64,000 nucleotides of DNA from Psychrosphaera algicola. Lineage in GTDB: Bacteria; Pseudomonadota; Gammaproteobacteria; Enterobacterales; Alteromonadaceae. Position numbers and translations under genes: made by a program. Below are positions 38,837 to 50,335 of this stretch, piece after piece. The stretch is from positions 1,860,001 to 1,924,000 of the forward strand of contig NZ_JAQOMS010000002.1 in NCBI RefSeq assembly GCF_028401425.1. The letters run 5' to 3'. Position 1 is the first letter of the stretch. Each line of letters begins with the position of its first letter. The notes beneath the pieces are model-generated. The model was not told the origin of the DNA, did no database searches, and worked only from the letters and a program-made list of their open reading frames with translations.

Positions 38837-41459
38837 TTAACTGAGTTTTTCGTTGAGTAACTGCTCAACACTCTCAAGTGCCGCTGGCACATTTTCGGGT
38901 TGTGAGCCGCCGGCTTGGGCCATATCTGGACGACCACCACCTTTACCACCAACTAACGATGCTGCATGATTGACAATTTCGCCCGCTTTAACTTTGCCCA
39001 CCAGATCTTTAGTCACACCAGCAATCAAACTGACTTTTGAGTCACTCGATGCCGCTAATACGATAACCGCCGAACCGAGTTTGTTTTTCAGCTCATCAAC
39101 CATACCGCGTAAAGATTTAGGATCGGCATCGTCAAGATTAGCAATAAGGCATTTTACACCACCGATGTCTTTCGCCTGTGACACTAAATCGCCACCTTGT
39201 TGACTTGCTAATTTCTCTTTCAATTGGCGAAGTTCTTTTTCTAGCGCTCGTGATTTATTTAGCGTTTGTTCAACTTTTTCCACCAACGTGGCCGCATCAC
39301 CTTTTAATAAGCTAGCTGCGGTATTGACGACATTTTCAGTTGCATGAAGTTGTGCGATAGCTGCCATACCAGTTACTGCTTCAATTCGACGAACGCCTGC
39401 CGCAATACCAGCTTCAGAAACAATTTTTAACAAACCGATGTCACCAGTACGCCCAACGTGGGTACCGCCACAAAGCTCAATAGAAAAACCGCCCATAGTG
39501 ACAACACGAACTTCATCGTCGTATTTCTCACCAAATAGCGCCATTGCGCCTTTTTCTTTAGCGGCATCAATTTGCATCAATTCTGTATTTAATGCGTGAT
39601 TCTGTTGAATTTGCTCATTAACCAAACGCTCAGCGAGTTGTAATTGCTCTGCTGTCACCCCTTCGTAATGTGAAAAGTCAAAACGGAATTTGTCGGCTTC
39701 AACAAGCGAACCTTTTTGTCCTACATGCTCACCTAATACTGTTCTTAACGCAGCGTGTAATAAATGGGTAGCAGAGTGATTTTGTTTAATCGCGCTTCGA
39801 CGCGCTTCGTCTATCGCTGCATTCACTTTACTGCCAATTGTTAATGTTCCAATGACTGTGCCGTAATGACCAATCGCATTGCCAATTTTTTGCGTATCAT
39901 TAACTGTGAACTCTGCAGAGTCGGCCGCTAATGTGCCTTTGTCTCCAGATTGACCACCAGACTCAGCATAAAATGGGGTATTGTCTAAAATTACCACACC
40001 GCTTTCACCGTCTTCTAAACTGGCAACAGACTCACCATTTTTAAACAACTCAATAACGTTTGCGGCATATGAGGTATTGTCAAAACCTTTAAACTCAGTC
40101 GATTTCTCTGATTTTATTTGGTCGTTGTAGTCCGCACCGAAGTTAGACGCTGCTTGTGATTTTTTGCGTTGTGCTTGCATTTCACGTTCAAAACCAGCTT
40201 CGTCAATCGTAAGCTCTTTTTCACGTGCGATGTCAGCCGTTAAATCCGCAGGGAACCCGTATGTATCATACAGTTTAAAGACTAACTCGCCTAGGATCTC
40301 TGTGCCGTTAATATCAGCTAAATTTGACTCTAAAAGTGCCAATCCGCGTTCTAATGTTTTAGCAAATTGCTCTTCTTCAATGCGTAGCATTTTTTCTACG
40401 ACCGCTTGTTTTTGAGCAAGTTCTGGATAAGCTTCGCCCATTTCCTGAACTAAGGTTGAGACCAATTTGTTAAAGAATAAATCCTTACCACCTAGTTGAT
40501 AGCCGTGGCGAATTGCACGTCGAATAATACGACGCAAGACATATCCACGACCTTCATTTGAAGGCATTACACCATCAACAATCATAAATGAACATGAACG
40601 GATATGGTCAGAAATAACCCGTAACGATTTATTTTCCAAATCCGTTACATTCAATAATTTAGCCGTAGCTTTAATTAGTGTCTGGAAAATATCAATTTCG
40701 TAGTTCGAATGAACTCCTGCATAATCGCAGCAATACGCTCTATGCCCATGCCAGTGTCAACAGAAGGCTTAGGAAGTGGGTTCATCACGCCATCTGCACT
40801 GCGGTTGAACTGCATGAATACGATGTTCCAAATTTCAATGAAACGATCACCGTCTTCTTCAGGTGAACCTGGAGGCCCGCCCCATATGTGTTCACCGTGA
40901 TCATAAAATATTTCAGAACAAGGACCACAAGGACCTGTGTCACCCATAGCCCAGAAGTTATCTGATTCGTATTTTTTTCAGGAGACTTATCGCCTATACG
41001 AACGATTTTTTCCGCCGGAACGCCAATTTCTTTATTCCAAATATCAAACGCTTCGTCGTCATTTTCGTAAATTGTTACCATTAATTTCTCTGGTGGTAAC
41101 TTAATAACAACGGTCAAAAATTCCCAAGCGTATTGAATGGCTTCACGTTTGAAATAATCACCAAATGAAAAGTTACCTAACATCTCGAAGAAAGTATGGT
41201 GACGGGCAGTATATCCAACGTTCTCTAAATCATTGTGTTTACCGCCTGCGCGGACACAACGTTGCGATGTTGTCGCGCGGGTATATGCGCGACTTTCGGC
41301 CCCTAAAAAGACATCTTTGAACTGCACCATGCCAGCATTAGTAAATAATAAGGTTGGGTCATTCCCAGGTACTAATGAGCTTGAAGAAACAATTTGATGT
41401 TGGTTTTTTGCAAAGTAATCTAAAAATGCCTGTCTTAAACCGGCCGTCGTGTTATACAT
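38837..41459 (-). CDS. alaS: Alanine-tRNA ligase (two frameshifts)
   Basis: Charges tRNA-Ala; about 874 residues. The start MYNTTAGLRQAFLDYFAKN and the class II core TLLFTNAGMVQFKDVFLG are typical; the editing domain has HSATHLLHAALR and CGGTHVGRTGDIG, and the tail is KGGGRPDMAQAGGSQPENVP (C-Ala domain). Breaks: T run 40972-40978 (one A missing on the coding strand) giving SPEKKYESDNFWAMGDTGP, and 40711-40720 (one base missing) giving AAIMQEVHSNYEIDIF. Essential gene, so the breaks are almost surely errors. Confidence 0.95.
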
Positions 41460-41491
41460 ATTTTCTCGCTCATCGTCTTACGTTGTTTGTA

Positions 41492-41980
41492 TTACCAATT
41501 GTCTTGGTCAGTCGCCATTGCATATTTAATTTCGTCTGAGCCAAAACCGCGATACTGTAAAAAACGATACCGTTTGGCCCGTTCTTTATGATCTGCAATT
41601 TCAGTAACACCATATTTTTTGTGGTACGTCGCTTTCGCCTTTTCAAACCAATCAACTTCAAGGGTTTCAGCAAAAGCATCTATTTGTTCACTTTTAATGC
41701 CGTGGGGTCGTAAATCGTTGCGTATTCGGACTAACCCCAAACCCGCTGCGATTTTTGTTTTTACCACCGCCCGCACATATCGACTTTCGTTTAAAAAATC
41801 GTTTTTGATAAAATCGGCAATCAGATCTTCTTTAAGAATTTCATCTTCACAGACTTTATCGAGTTTCTTTCTAAAATCGTATTCTGAAAAATCGCGTTTA
41901 GACAACCAATAAAACGCTCGATTACGCAGTTTAGTGCGATCCGTAATCAGCTCATATTCTTTATTTTTTGTCCAACTCAT
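41492..41980 (-). CDS. recX: Regulatory protein RecX
   Basis: Inhibitor or modulator of RecA filaments. 162 residues of three-helix repeats: RNRAFYWLSKRDFSEYDFRKKL, FLNESRYVRAVVKTKIAAGLG (shown as FLNESRYVRAV) and the final KRYRFLQYRGFGSDEIKYAM. It lies directly upstream of alaS but, unusually, 24 kb from recA. Its start overlaps the end of the preceding membrane-protein gene by 20 bases. Intact. Confidence 0.9.
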   Translation of the reverse strand: MSWTKNKEYELITDRTKLRNRAFYWLSKRDFSEYDFRKKLDKVCEDEILKEDLIADFIKNDFLNESRYVRAVVKTKIAAGLGLVRIRNDLRPHGIKSEQIDAFAETLEVDWFEKAKATYHKKYGVTEIADHKERAKRYRFLQYRGFGSDEIKYAMATDQDNW

Positions 41981-42980
41981 CCGAACTCTTTATATCTTTT
42001 ACGTCAGTCTCTTGCGATGAGGTTTCATCTTTTACCTGCACCTCACTGTCTTCTGTCGCAGTTTTTTCAGATTGAGCACGTTCACTTTGCGTATCATCTG
42101 TCGATACCCGCTCCACTTCATCTGAAGAAGATAACTTGCGGTCTGCCGCAGCGTTTTTCAATGTTTCTTCGTCAGTTAGTTCACGTTCTGTCCGTCGATT
42201 TTCAGTCGTTTCGGTATTTGTCTCTTGAGCGTCTGCTACTGCTGGTATTTCAGCATCTGATAACTGCTCGCCAGTACTTTGAGCCTGTGAATTTGATTCA
42301 GCGTTATTAACTGGCTGATAGATATCCAAAAATGCGTGATAGAAGGACAGGTTACTCAACGACAGCGCAATTAGCCAACCAATCAAAATAACCGGCATAC
42401 TGACCATCCAAATCGCCATAATCACGATGCCATAAATTGTCATCGGCACGACATTTTGCCATCCGGCTTGGAAGCTTTGGTAAATAAGGACTTTAACTGA
42501 GCTGTTGGGATTGACTCAGGCAGCAGGAATTGAAAACGCGGTCGCCATAAAGTTAAGCCCCATAAAGAGCACAAAAATGACAAGTTGATCTAATGCTGGC
42601 GGTAAGCCTCCAATCATGGCTTCAGCCATATTAGAACCCGCCATTGAAGCAGGAATGCTCAGCAGTATGCTCACCAATGAAATCCGGAATAACACACGGT
42701 ATTCTCGAATGCGCGATAGATAATGAAATAAATCGTTTACCGAAACTTGCTCACCTTGCTCAACTTTCGACGCAACTTGATATAAACCTATAGTCAAAAA
42801 TGGCAAAAGAAAAACCGCAACGTAACTGGCCAGTGGGACTAAACTCGCAAGCAATTGAATAGCCATTAATATACCGGCTATAGCCATAAATGGTGCAGGT
42901 TGCTGAGTAAAAAGTCGCCATCCACTTTTAATCCAACTAAACGCACGCAACGAATTGACTCTACTGACTGCTAATTGCAT
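41961..42980 (-). CDS. BPSS1780-like membrane protein (in-frame stop, probably miscalled)
   Basis: Membrane protein of about 339 residues with five to six hydrophobic segments and an acidic, Ser/Thr/Glu-rich C-terminal tail. The two parts are in the same frame, separated only by TGA at 42516-42518 in the context IPAA-stop-VNPNSS. Tryptophan (CCTGGG misread as CCTGAG) fits both the chemistry and the CCWGG error pattern. Family resemblance (BPSS1780/DUF-type uncharacterised membrane proteins) is from memory; function unknown. It precedes and overlaps recX. Confidence 0.65.
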
Positions 42981-43244
42981 TAACTTTTAACCTAAAATGT
43001 CTAAAACAAGTCGCCCATAATGACGACAAATATGGCCTGTAATGATACCTAAAAAGCTAATGATTACTAGGCCTTCGTTAATAATTAAGCATTCTAAATT
43101 GTGACATCATATTGCCGAATAACATTTCCCCTCCACACCCATCGTACAATTTGCTTAGAGCACACAAATTTTGTTTCGATTGTTTTAACTCGTTACTCCT
43201 TTCATCAATTAAGGTAGTCTAAATGCATCTAACTACGCACCTTT

Positions 43245-44542
43245 TTGTCTGACTTTCGTATGCTTGAATTTCCAATTTCTGTTAATAACGCACTGCTTCA
43301 AGTCAATGTTGCCGATTCATATACGGCGCTAAGTGACCAGCAAATCGATTTTATTTTTGGCCATAGTGATTCACCATTTACCCAATTTGGCTTTTTGAAG
43401 GCGCTCGAAGATTCAGGCTGTATTGGGCTAAATACAGGATGGTTACCAAAGTATCATTTGATTTATGAACAAGACACATTACTGGGTATGATGATAATGT
43501 ACGAAAAACACCACTCGTACGGCGAGTATGTGTTTGACTGGGCTTGGGCTCAGGCATACCACCAGCATGGCGTCGAGTACTACCCAAAACTGTTATGCGC
43601 AATACCCTTCACTCCAGTACCATGTAAAAAATGGTTAGGGTCAGATACCCTATCTGAATTTGATGTTTTTAACGCGTTGCAGCAGCATTATCGCGAGACG
43701 TTAGATTACACTGGCCTGCATTTAAATTACCCCAATTCCCTTGAAGCTTCAGAGTTGCCACCAGCAATAATGGTCCGAGAAGGTCATCAATTTCATTGGT
43801 TCAATTCGGTACCTGTTAATTTGGTGAATGATGTTTCCGCTTGCACCGAAACACTAGAGCCAGTCGTTGATGTTGCAAGCAAACAGAATCTAATAAATGC
43901 TGACCGCTTTGCAGACTTCGACCATTACCTTTCGACAATGACGGCGAGAAAACGCAAGTCGATAAAAAAGAACGTCTTCAGATTAAAAATTTAGGCATTG
44001 AATGCGTTTGGCGAACCGGAACTGAAATCACCAAAACAGAGGCTCACGCGTTTTACACTTTTTACCAACTAACTTACGAAATACGGGGACAACAGGGGTA
44101 TTTGAATCAAACCTTTTTTGACCAAATATTTTCTACCTTATCCGATAATATTCGACTACTCGTGTGTTACCACGACCAACAAGTTGTTGCCACTGCGCTG
44201 TATTTTGTTGACGCTAATACGCTTTATGGACGCTACTGGGGCTCTGATCAGCAATTCGACCTTCTGCATTTTGAGGCCTGCTATTACCAAGGAATCGCGT
44301 ATTGCATCGATCATGGTTTAACCTGCTTTAACCCTAGCACTCAAGGTGAGCACAAGATCAGTCGAGGCTTCAAGCCAACATTGACCTATTCTTATCATGC
44401 GATTTACCTTGATCCATTTGAACAAGCCATTAAGCGATTTTGTCTGGACGAAAAAGCCCATAATCGTTTATACATGGCTGAATGTGAAAAAAACTGCCCT
44501 TTAAAAAGATCGAATGTTAAGACCCATCCGTATCATTGGTGA
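43245..44542 (+). CDS. GNAT-superfamily protein, peptidoglycan biosynthesis-like (COG3146 type, frameshifted)
   Basis: About 432 residues repaired. The sequence DSPFTQFGFLKALEDSGCIG and the later GRYWGSDQQFDLLHFEACYYQGI and CFNPSTQGEHKISRGFKPT match a widespread family annotated as N-acetyltransferase/peptidoglycan biosynthesis-like; biochemical function is not firmly known. One A is missing in the run 43964-43969, giving KKERLQIKNLG. The start is uncertain: TTG 43245, ATG 43260, or an upstream ATG 43223 with AAGG before it that would need one base removed. Monocistronic by appearance. Confidence 0.72.
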
Positions 44543-44597
44543 AATTAAATGGTGAAAATACCGTTCTACTAAATACATCTCGCATTTGGAGTTTATT

Positions 44598-45894
44598 ATG
44601 AAGTTGCCTTCTCTCATTTTGGCCTGTGTTTTAGCCGTTTTTGTCACTGCATGTAGCTAAGGCTCAGGAAGTTAAAAGTTTGATGGGAGACCTTCCCATC
44701 GCCGTAAAAACCGACAAACTCAGTGTGCAGCAAAGTAGTATTGTTTTAGGACTTGGTTGCTTTTGGGGGCGGAGAAAAAATTTGCTCTATTACCGGGGTT
44801 ATCGATGTTAAATCGGGGTATGCCGACGGACGTGGTTTTGATGCTACTTATAGAAACATAACGCAACGTAAACATAAATTTAACCCAGACAATTATGCCG
44901 AAGTAATTGAAGTTACGTTCAACCCAGAACAAATATCTTTGTCATTAATTTTTAGACACTTTTTTGAATTGCACGACCCTACGCAACAAAACCGTCAAGG
45001 TAACGACATTGGCACCCAATACCGATCTACGATTTTGTATAACACGCCTGCAGAAAAACAAGTTGCGTTAGAGGTGCAAGCACAATACCAGACGTTATTA
45101 ACAAACGCGGGGTTCGATAAAATAACAACCAAGCTAGCACCTCTTGATAAATTTCATGCTGCGGAAACTTATCATCAGGATTATTTAGTCAAAAACCCGA
45201 ACGGATATTGTCCTGATCATTCAACCGGAGTGCGGTTTGATAAGACTAAAGATAAATCTCGAGAGGTTGATAATACGGCCATACTGTCAGGCCAGCATAT
45301 CGTGATCATCGATTCTGAGTTTTGCCCTTATTGTGACTTATTTAAAAAGACGTTGCCAATAATTACTCTGGTTCGGTGCCGATGCATTTTCGTAAGGCCA
45401 TGGAACTCGAAGGTCTTGAAGTTACCACTCCAACTTGGGCGACACCAACCATATTATTTATGCAGGACGGCGTCGAACAATACGGTATTCAAGGTTATGT
45501 GAATAACAAGGACTTTTATAAAGCCTTAGGTTATTTTAAATTGGGTAAATCTGAAGCATTTAACGTTGCATTTAACGAAGGTACTGACTCACGTTATTGT
45601 AAACAATATGAATTATTTAAAAATACGCCTGACGGTAAATTTATCGACAAATTATCTGGCATTGCCTTATTTGACACAGACGATAGATTTAACTCTGGTA
45701 GCGGTTGGCTGTCGTTTACCAAACCGATTGACGGTACCGTCACGTATGTCGAAGATAATCGCTTTGGAATGCAACGAACAGAAGTTAGGGCGAAAGATTC
45801 GGATATTCATTTAGGCCATGTTTTTGATGACGGTCCTAATGGCAGCAAACGTTATTGCATCAATGCCACGGTTTTGGACTTTGTCGCAGACTAA
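44598..45894 (+). CDS. MsrA-thioredoxin-like-MsrB fusion, exported (several frameshifts)
   Basis: Three domains in one reading: MsrA with the catalytic GCFWG motif and IGTQYRSTIL; a thioredoxin-like middle with redox motif IDSEFCPYCDLFKK and cis-proline TWATPTILF; MsrB with SGSGWLSFTKPI and the catalytic Cys of KRYCINATVLDF. A hydrophobic N-terminal signal (LPSLILACVLAVFVTA) suggests periplasmic location. Breaks: near 44653 (net +1), G runs 44765-44769 and 44795-44798, and 45359-45363, one base missing in each of the last three. The MsrB zinc CXXC pairs are not seen. Reduces oxidised methionine in envelope proteins; it combines both stereospecific activities and their reductant. Confidence 0.82.
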
Positions 45895-45911
45895 CACAAC
45901 AGCTTAAACGT

Positions 45912-45946
45912 AAAAATCTAGGCCAATGCAATCGACCTAGATTTTA
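45912..45946. terminator. Terminator after the Msr fusion, convergent
   Basis: AAAATCTAGG/CCTAGATTTT around a 13-base loop, T-rich on the right and A-rich on the left, between two converging genes; it can serve both. Confidence 0.78.
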
Positions 45947-45968
45947 TTATTCGATACCAAACGATTTG

Positions 45969-46610
45969 TTAACAGCGATTAAATACCACAAAAAAATTGT
46001 TAGCTGGCATATCCGACAATGTTTCAATTTCCAGTTTGCCTTTCGATAATTTCACAACGTCTTCTAAATCCATTAAACCGCCATGACCTTCCGACATTAA
46101 CCAGTCATTAAACTCTTTGTTTGATTCGGTAGTAAACTTATTGTTTTGCTTGAACGGTCCATAACATACCCACTTCTGGCCAGTCGCCAATGCGCCGCAG
46201 ATCTGCTCAACAAGCTGCTTTGCATGGGCTCGACTAACAATATGTAAAACATTGCTGGTATAGATAGTATCAAAGTCACCGGCTGGGAATTCATCATCAC
46301 CAATTGTATATTCAATCGGTTTTAAAAAATTAATGATCCCAACTTTCTGAGACGCTTCCCACCACTGATTTAGTCGCTCAAAGTTTTCCTTAACTTCTGT
46401 CGGTTGCCAGCGTAACTGGTAACAATGTTGGCTTAAATGAATAGCCTGTTGCCCAGTACCTGAGCCGATTTCCAATACTTTGCGTTCGTTAAATTCTAGC
46501 TCAACCCATTTATCTAAAATTGGGCCTTTGTTATTTTCCGCCGCTGTTAACGTCGGTAAATCGCTAAATACATCCGCTGCATGTGACTGTGGTGGTTGAA
46601 TTATTGTCAT
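45969..46610 (-). CDS. DUF938 class I SAM-dependent methyltransferase
   Basis: Predicted methyltransferase of 213 residues. Motif I KVLEIGSGTGQQAIHLS binds SAM; DTIYTSNVLHIVS and WVCYGPFKQNNKF are DUF938 features. The substrate is unknown. Its ATG overlaps the metH stop (ATGA), so it is co-expressed with methionine synthase, which supplies the precursor of SAM. Intact. Confidence 0.83.
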   Translation of the reverse strand: MTIIQPPQSHAADVFSDLPTLTAAENNKGPILDKWVELEFNERKVLEIGSGTGQQAIHLSQHCYQLRWQPTEVKENFERLNQWWEASQKVGIINFLKPIEYTIGDDEFPAGDFDTIYTSNVLHIVSRAHAKQLVEQICGALATGQKWVCYGPFKQNNKFTTESNKEFNDWLMSEGHGGLMDLEDVVKLSKGKLEIETLSDMPANNFFVVFNRC

Positions 46611-49237
46611 TCTAAATTTGGACCTAACCAGGTTTCAGCTTGTTGCTCATCCCAGCCCTTAAGTTCTGCATATTCTTGCATCTGCGCAAGATCGATTTTA
46701 GATACAGCAAAATATTTGGATTTCGGATGAGAAAAATACCACCCTGAAACCGACGCACCCGGCCACATCGCATAACTCTCTGTCAACGTCATACCAATTT
46801 TGTTTTCGACATCAAGTAACTGCCACAGCTTAGCCTTTTCTGTATGTTCAGGGCAAGCTGGATAACCTTAGTGCTGGACGAATTCCTTGATATTTCTCTC
46901 TAATTAAGTCGTCATTGGTAAGTGACTCGTCTGGTGCATAGCCCCAATATTCTTTACGAACCTGATGATGTAAGTACTCGGCAAGCCCTTCTGCTAAGCG
47001 GTCAGTAACCGCTTTAACCATAATATTATTATAGTCGTCATGTTCTTTTAAATACTTATCCGCTAACTCATCAACACCAAATCCAGCTGTAACGGCAAAC
47101 GCACCTACGTAATCGGCTAGACCAGACTTCTTAGGCGCAATAAAGTCGCCCAACGCATAGTTTGGCGCATTATTACGGGTTTGGATTTGCTGGCGTAAAT
47201 TAAATAAACGAGTAACAATCTCAGTTCGAGACTCATCTTTATATACTTCTATCGTTTCTTCATCTGAGTTTGCTGGGAACAAACCAAACACGGCTTTTGC
47301 TTTCACGGTGCCTGACGCAATAATTTGGTCAATCATGTCGTTTGCATCGTCAAAAACTTTCTGAGCTTGTTCGCCAACAACTTCGTGTTTCAAAATTGAC
47401 GGGTATTTACCACTGAGTTGCCAAGTAAGAAAATAAGGCGTCCAATCTATAAACGGTCGAATGTCTTCTAACGAGATAGAATCCCAAACATGTACGCCCA
47501 TTTTTTCGGTACTGGCGGAATGTAATTTTGCCAATCACCGTCAAATCGATTTGCTCTCGCTTTGTCAAACGAAATAAACTTAGTATTGTCACGTTTACGC
47601 TGGTGTTGCTTGATCACTGTTTCGTATTCTTTCGCTACCTGAGTCATGAAATTAGGTCGTAATTCATCACTTAACAAGTTAGACACAACCGAAACACTGC
47701 GGCTTGCATTTGGCACGTAAACCACAGGATGTTCGTAATTTGGATTAATTTTTATCGCAGTATGGGCACGTGAGGTTGTCGCGCCACCGATTAATAATGG
47801 TAAGTCTAACCCCTGACGAGTTAACTCTTTAGCGACATGCACCATTTCATCTAAAGATGGTGTGATCAAACCTGATAAACCTATGATATCAACCTTTTCT
47901 TTTATGGCCGTATCGATGATTTTTTGGCACGGTACCATAACGCCTAGGTCGATAACTTCATAGTTATTACATTGCAGGACAACGCCGACAATATTTTTAC
48001 CTATATCATGTACGTCACCCTTCACGGTAGCCATTAGAACTTTACCGTTGGTGTAACCGTCTTCTTTTTCTTCTTCAATATATGGGTTCAAATAAGCCAC
48101 GGCTTGTTTCATAACACGTGCGGATTTCACCACTTGTGGTAAAAACATCTTACCTGCGCCAAACAAGTCACCAACGACATTCATACCATCCATTAATGGA
48201 CCTTCGATGACTTGCAGTGGTCGGTCGTAAAATTGGCGAGCGGCTTCCGTATCTTCTTCAATAAACGTCGTTATACCTTTAATTAAGGCATGTTCTAAAC
48301 GTTTTACGACGTCCCAAGAACGCCATTCTTCGGTTTCAACTTCAACTTTTGAACCATCCCCTCGATACTTAGGTGCAAGATCGAGTAAACGCTCTGTGGC
48401 ATCGTCGCGACGATTTAGTATAACGTCTTCTACCGCTTCACGAAGTTCATCAGGAATGTCGTCGTAAACCGCGAGTTGGCCGGCGTTAACAATCGCCATA
48501 TCCATGCCCGCTTGAATTGCGTAATACAAAAACACAGAGTGCATTGCTTCACGAACAGGATTATTACCACGAAATGAAAATGATACGTTTGATAACCCAC
48601 CAGACACTTTTGCATGTGGTAGATGAGTTTTAATGTCCCGTGTGGCTTCGATAAATGCAACGGCGTAGTTATTATGTTCTTCAATTCCGGTGGCGACAGC
48701 AAAGATATTAGGATCAAAAATAATGTCCTGCGGTGGGAAACCGATCTTACCTACCAATAAGTCGTAAGCGAGTTTACAAATTCGGAACTTTTCTTCTCGA
48801 GTTTCTGCTTGACCATCTTCGTCAAAGGCCATTACAACGACTGCGGCGCCGTATCGTTTTAATTTTTTAGCGTGTTCTAAAAATTGTTCTTCACCTTCTT
48901 TCAACGAGATGGAGTTTACAATTGCTTTACCCTGAACACATTTTAATCCCGCCTCAATGACTTCCCATTTAGATGAATCTAACATGATAGGCACACGTGC
49001 GATGTCGGGCTCTGAGGCAATTAGGTTACAAAAACGGGTCATCGCGGCAACCGAATCTAACATGGCTTCATCCATGTTGATGTCGATAACTTGAGCGCCG
49101 TTTTCGACTTGTTGACGTGCCACATCAAGCGCGGTTTCGTAATCCCCTTCGAGGATGAGTCGCTTAAACATTGCCGAACCGGTTACGTTAGTTCGTTCAC
49201 CGACATTAATAAATCTGCTTACTGATTGCGTGGTCAT
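46607..49237 (-). CDS. metH: Methionine synthase MetH, folate/cobalamin/activation part (two frameshifts)
   Basis: Cobalamin-dependent methyl transfer from methyltetrahydrofolate to homocysteine. This ORF starts MTTQSVSRFINVGERTNVTG and covers the pterin-binding domain, the cap and B12 domain (DVHDIG with H410, equal to His759 of the E. coli enzyme) and the AdoMet activation domain ending SGWYFSHPKSKYFAV. About 877 residues. Breaks: run 47501-47506 (one A missing on the coding strand) giving PVPKKMGVHVWD, and 46866-46871, where conserved APGYP needs CCAGG but reads CTAAGG. The homocysteine domain is a separate ORF upstream. Confidence 0.9.
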
Positions 49238-49247
49238 GGTAAAACTT

Positions 49248-50315
49248 CTATACGTTAAATGCTTCTAATCCTGACAGGCGCATAAGTGCGGCTGCAGGTC
49301 GAGGTGTTCTTGGCTGCTGACCAGATACCACATCTACAAATGCTTGGATGTGCTCCGGTGTTGTTCCGCAACAACCGCCAACGATATTTATTAATTTGCT
49401 CTGCGCCCACTCACCAATGTGTTCAGCCATATCTTGGGCGTCCAAATCGTATTCACCAAACTCGTTCGGCAATCCTGCATTTGGGTGCACAGAAACAAAA
49501 CATTCTGCAAATGACGATAACTCGTCTACATATTGGCGTAACAAATCTGGACCTAGTGCACAATTTAGCCCAATTGAAATTGGGTTTACATGACAAATTG
49601 AATTATAAAATGCTTCCGTTGTCTGCCCTGACAAAGTACGACCTGAAGCGTCAGTAATGGTCCCTGAAATCATTATTGGCAAACGATGATTTGCTTCTTC
49701 AAATGCAACTTCAACAGCGTAAAGTGCTGCTTTAGCATTCAACGTATCAAATATAGTTTCAACCAAAATTAGATCCGCGCCGCCAGCCATTAGGGCTAGT
49801 GTGGCTTTGGTATAGTCAGCAACCAAAGCATCAAACGTGATGTTACGAAAACCGGGGTCGTTAACATCTGGAGAAATAGAAGTTGTTTTTGACGTTGGCC
49901 CTAAAACACCGGCGACAAATTTCGGTTTATCTGGGGTCGCCACTTGATCACACGCTTCGCGTGCTAATTTAGCTGCTTCAAAGTTAATTTCATCGGCGAG
50001 ACTTTCCATCCCGTAATCGGCCATCGACGCAACAGTTGCATTAAAACTATTGGTTTCAATAATGTCAGCACCCGCTTCAAGGTAAGCGATGTGAATGTCT
50101 TTGATCACTTGAGGTTGCGTCAATACTAATAAGTCATTGTTGCCGCGCACGGATGTCGGCCAATCTTTGAATCGCTCGCCACGATAATCATCTTCTTCAA
50201 ACTTATACTCTTGGATCATTGTGCCCATTGCACCGTCGAGAAAAAGTACTCTTTGTTTTAACATTGATGTTAATAATTCTGATTGGTCTGGGCGGTAGTC
50301 GCCTTTAATAGTCAT
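49248..50315 (-). CDS. Homocysteine-binding domain of MetH as a separate ORF
   Basis: 355 residues matching the N-terminal module of MetH: LFLDGAMGTMIQEYKFEEDD, GADIIETNSFNAT, zinc ligand Cys252 in GLNCALGP and Cys315-Cys316 in VGGCCGTTPEH. It ends MRLSGLEAFNV exactly where the long single-chain enzyme enters its linker, then TAG. The next ORF begins at its own ATG ten bases later in another frame. A true two-gene MetH is more likely than a frameshift, because a join would need an insertion, the rarer error here. Confidence 0.85.
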   Translation of the reverse strand: MTIKGDYRPDQSELLTSMLKQRVLFLDGAMGTMIQEYKFEEDDYRGERFKDWPTSVRGNNDLLVLTQPQVIKDIHIAYLEAGADIIETNSFNATVASMADYGMESLADEINFEAAKLAREACDQVATPDKPKFVAGVLGPTSKTTSISPDVNDPGFRNITFDALVADYTKATLALMAGGADLILVETIFDTLNAKAALYAVEVAFEEANHRLPIMISGTITDASGRTLSGQTTEAFYNSICHVNPISIGLNCALGPDLLRQYVDELSSFAECFVSVHPNAGLPNEFGEYDLDAQDMAEHIGEWAQSKLINIVGGCCGTTPEHIQAFVDVVSGQQPRTPRPAAALMRLSGLEAFNV

Positions 50316-50335
50316 GTTAAAATTTTAACCTTAAA

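Noticed and set aside
42516..42518. TGA as a selenocysteine codon
   Set aside because: No SECIS-like structure was evident and the context fits CCTGGG misread as CCTGAG, matching the CCWGG error class.
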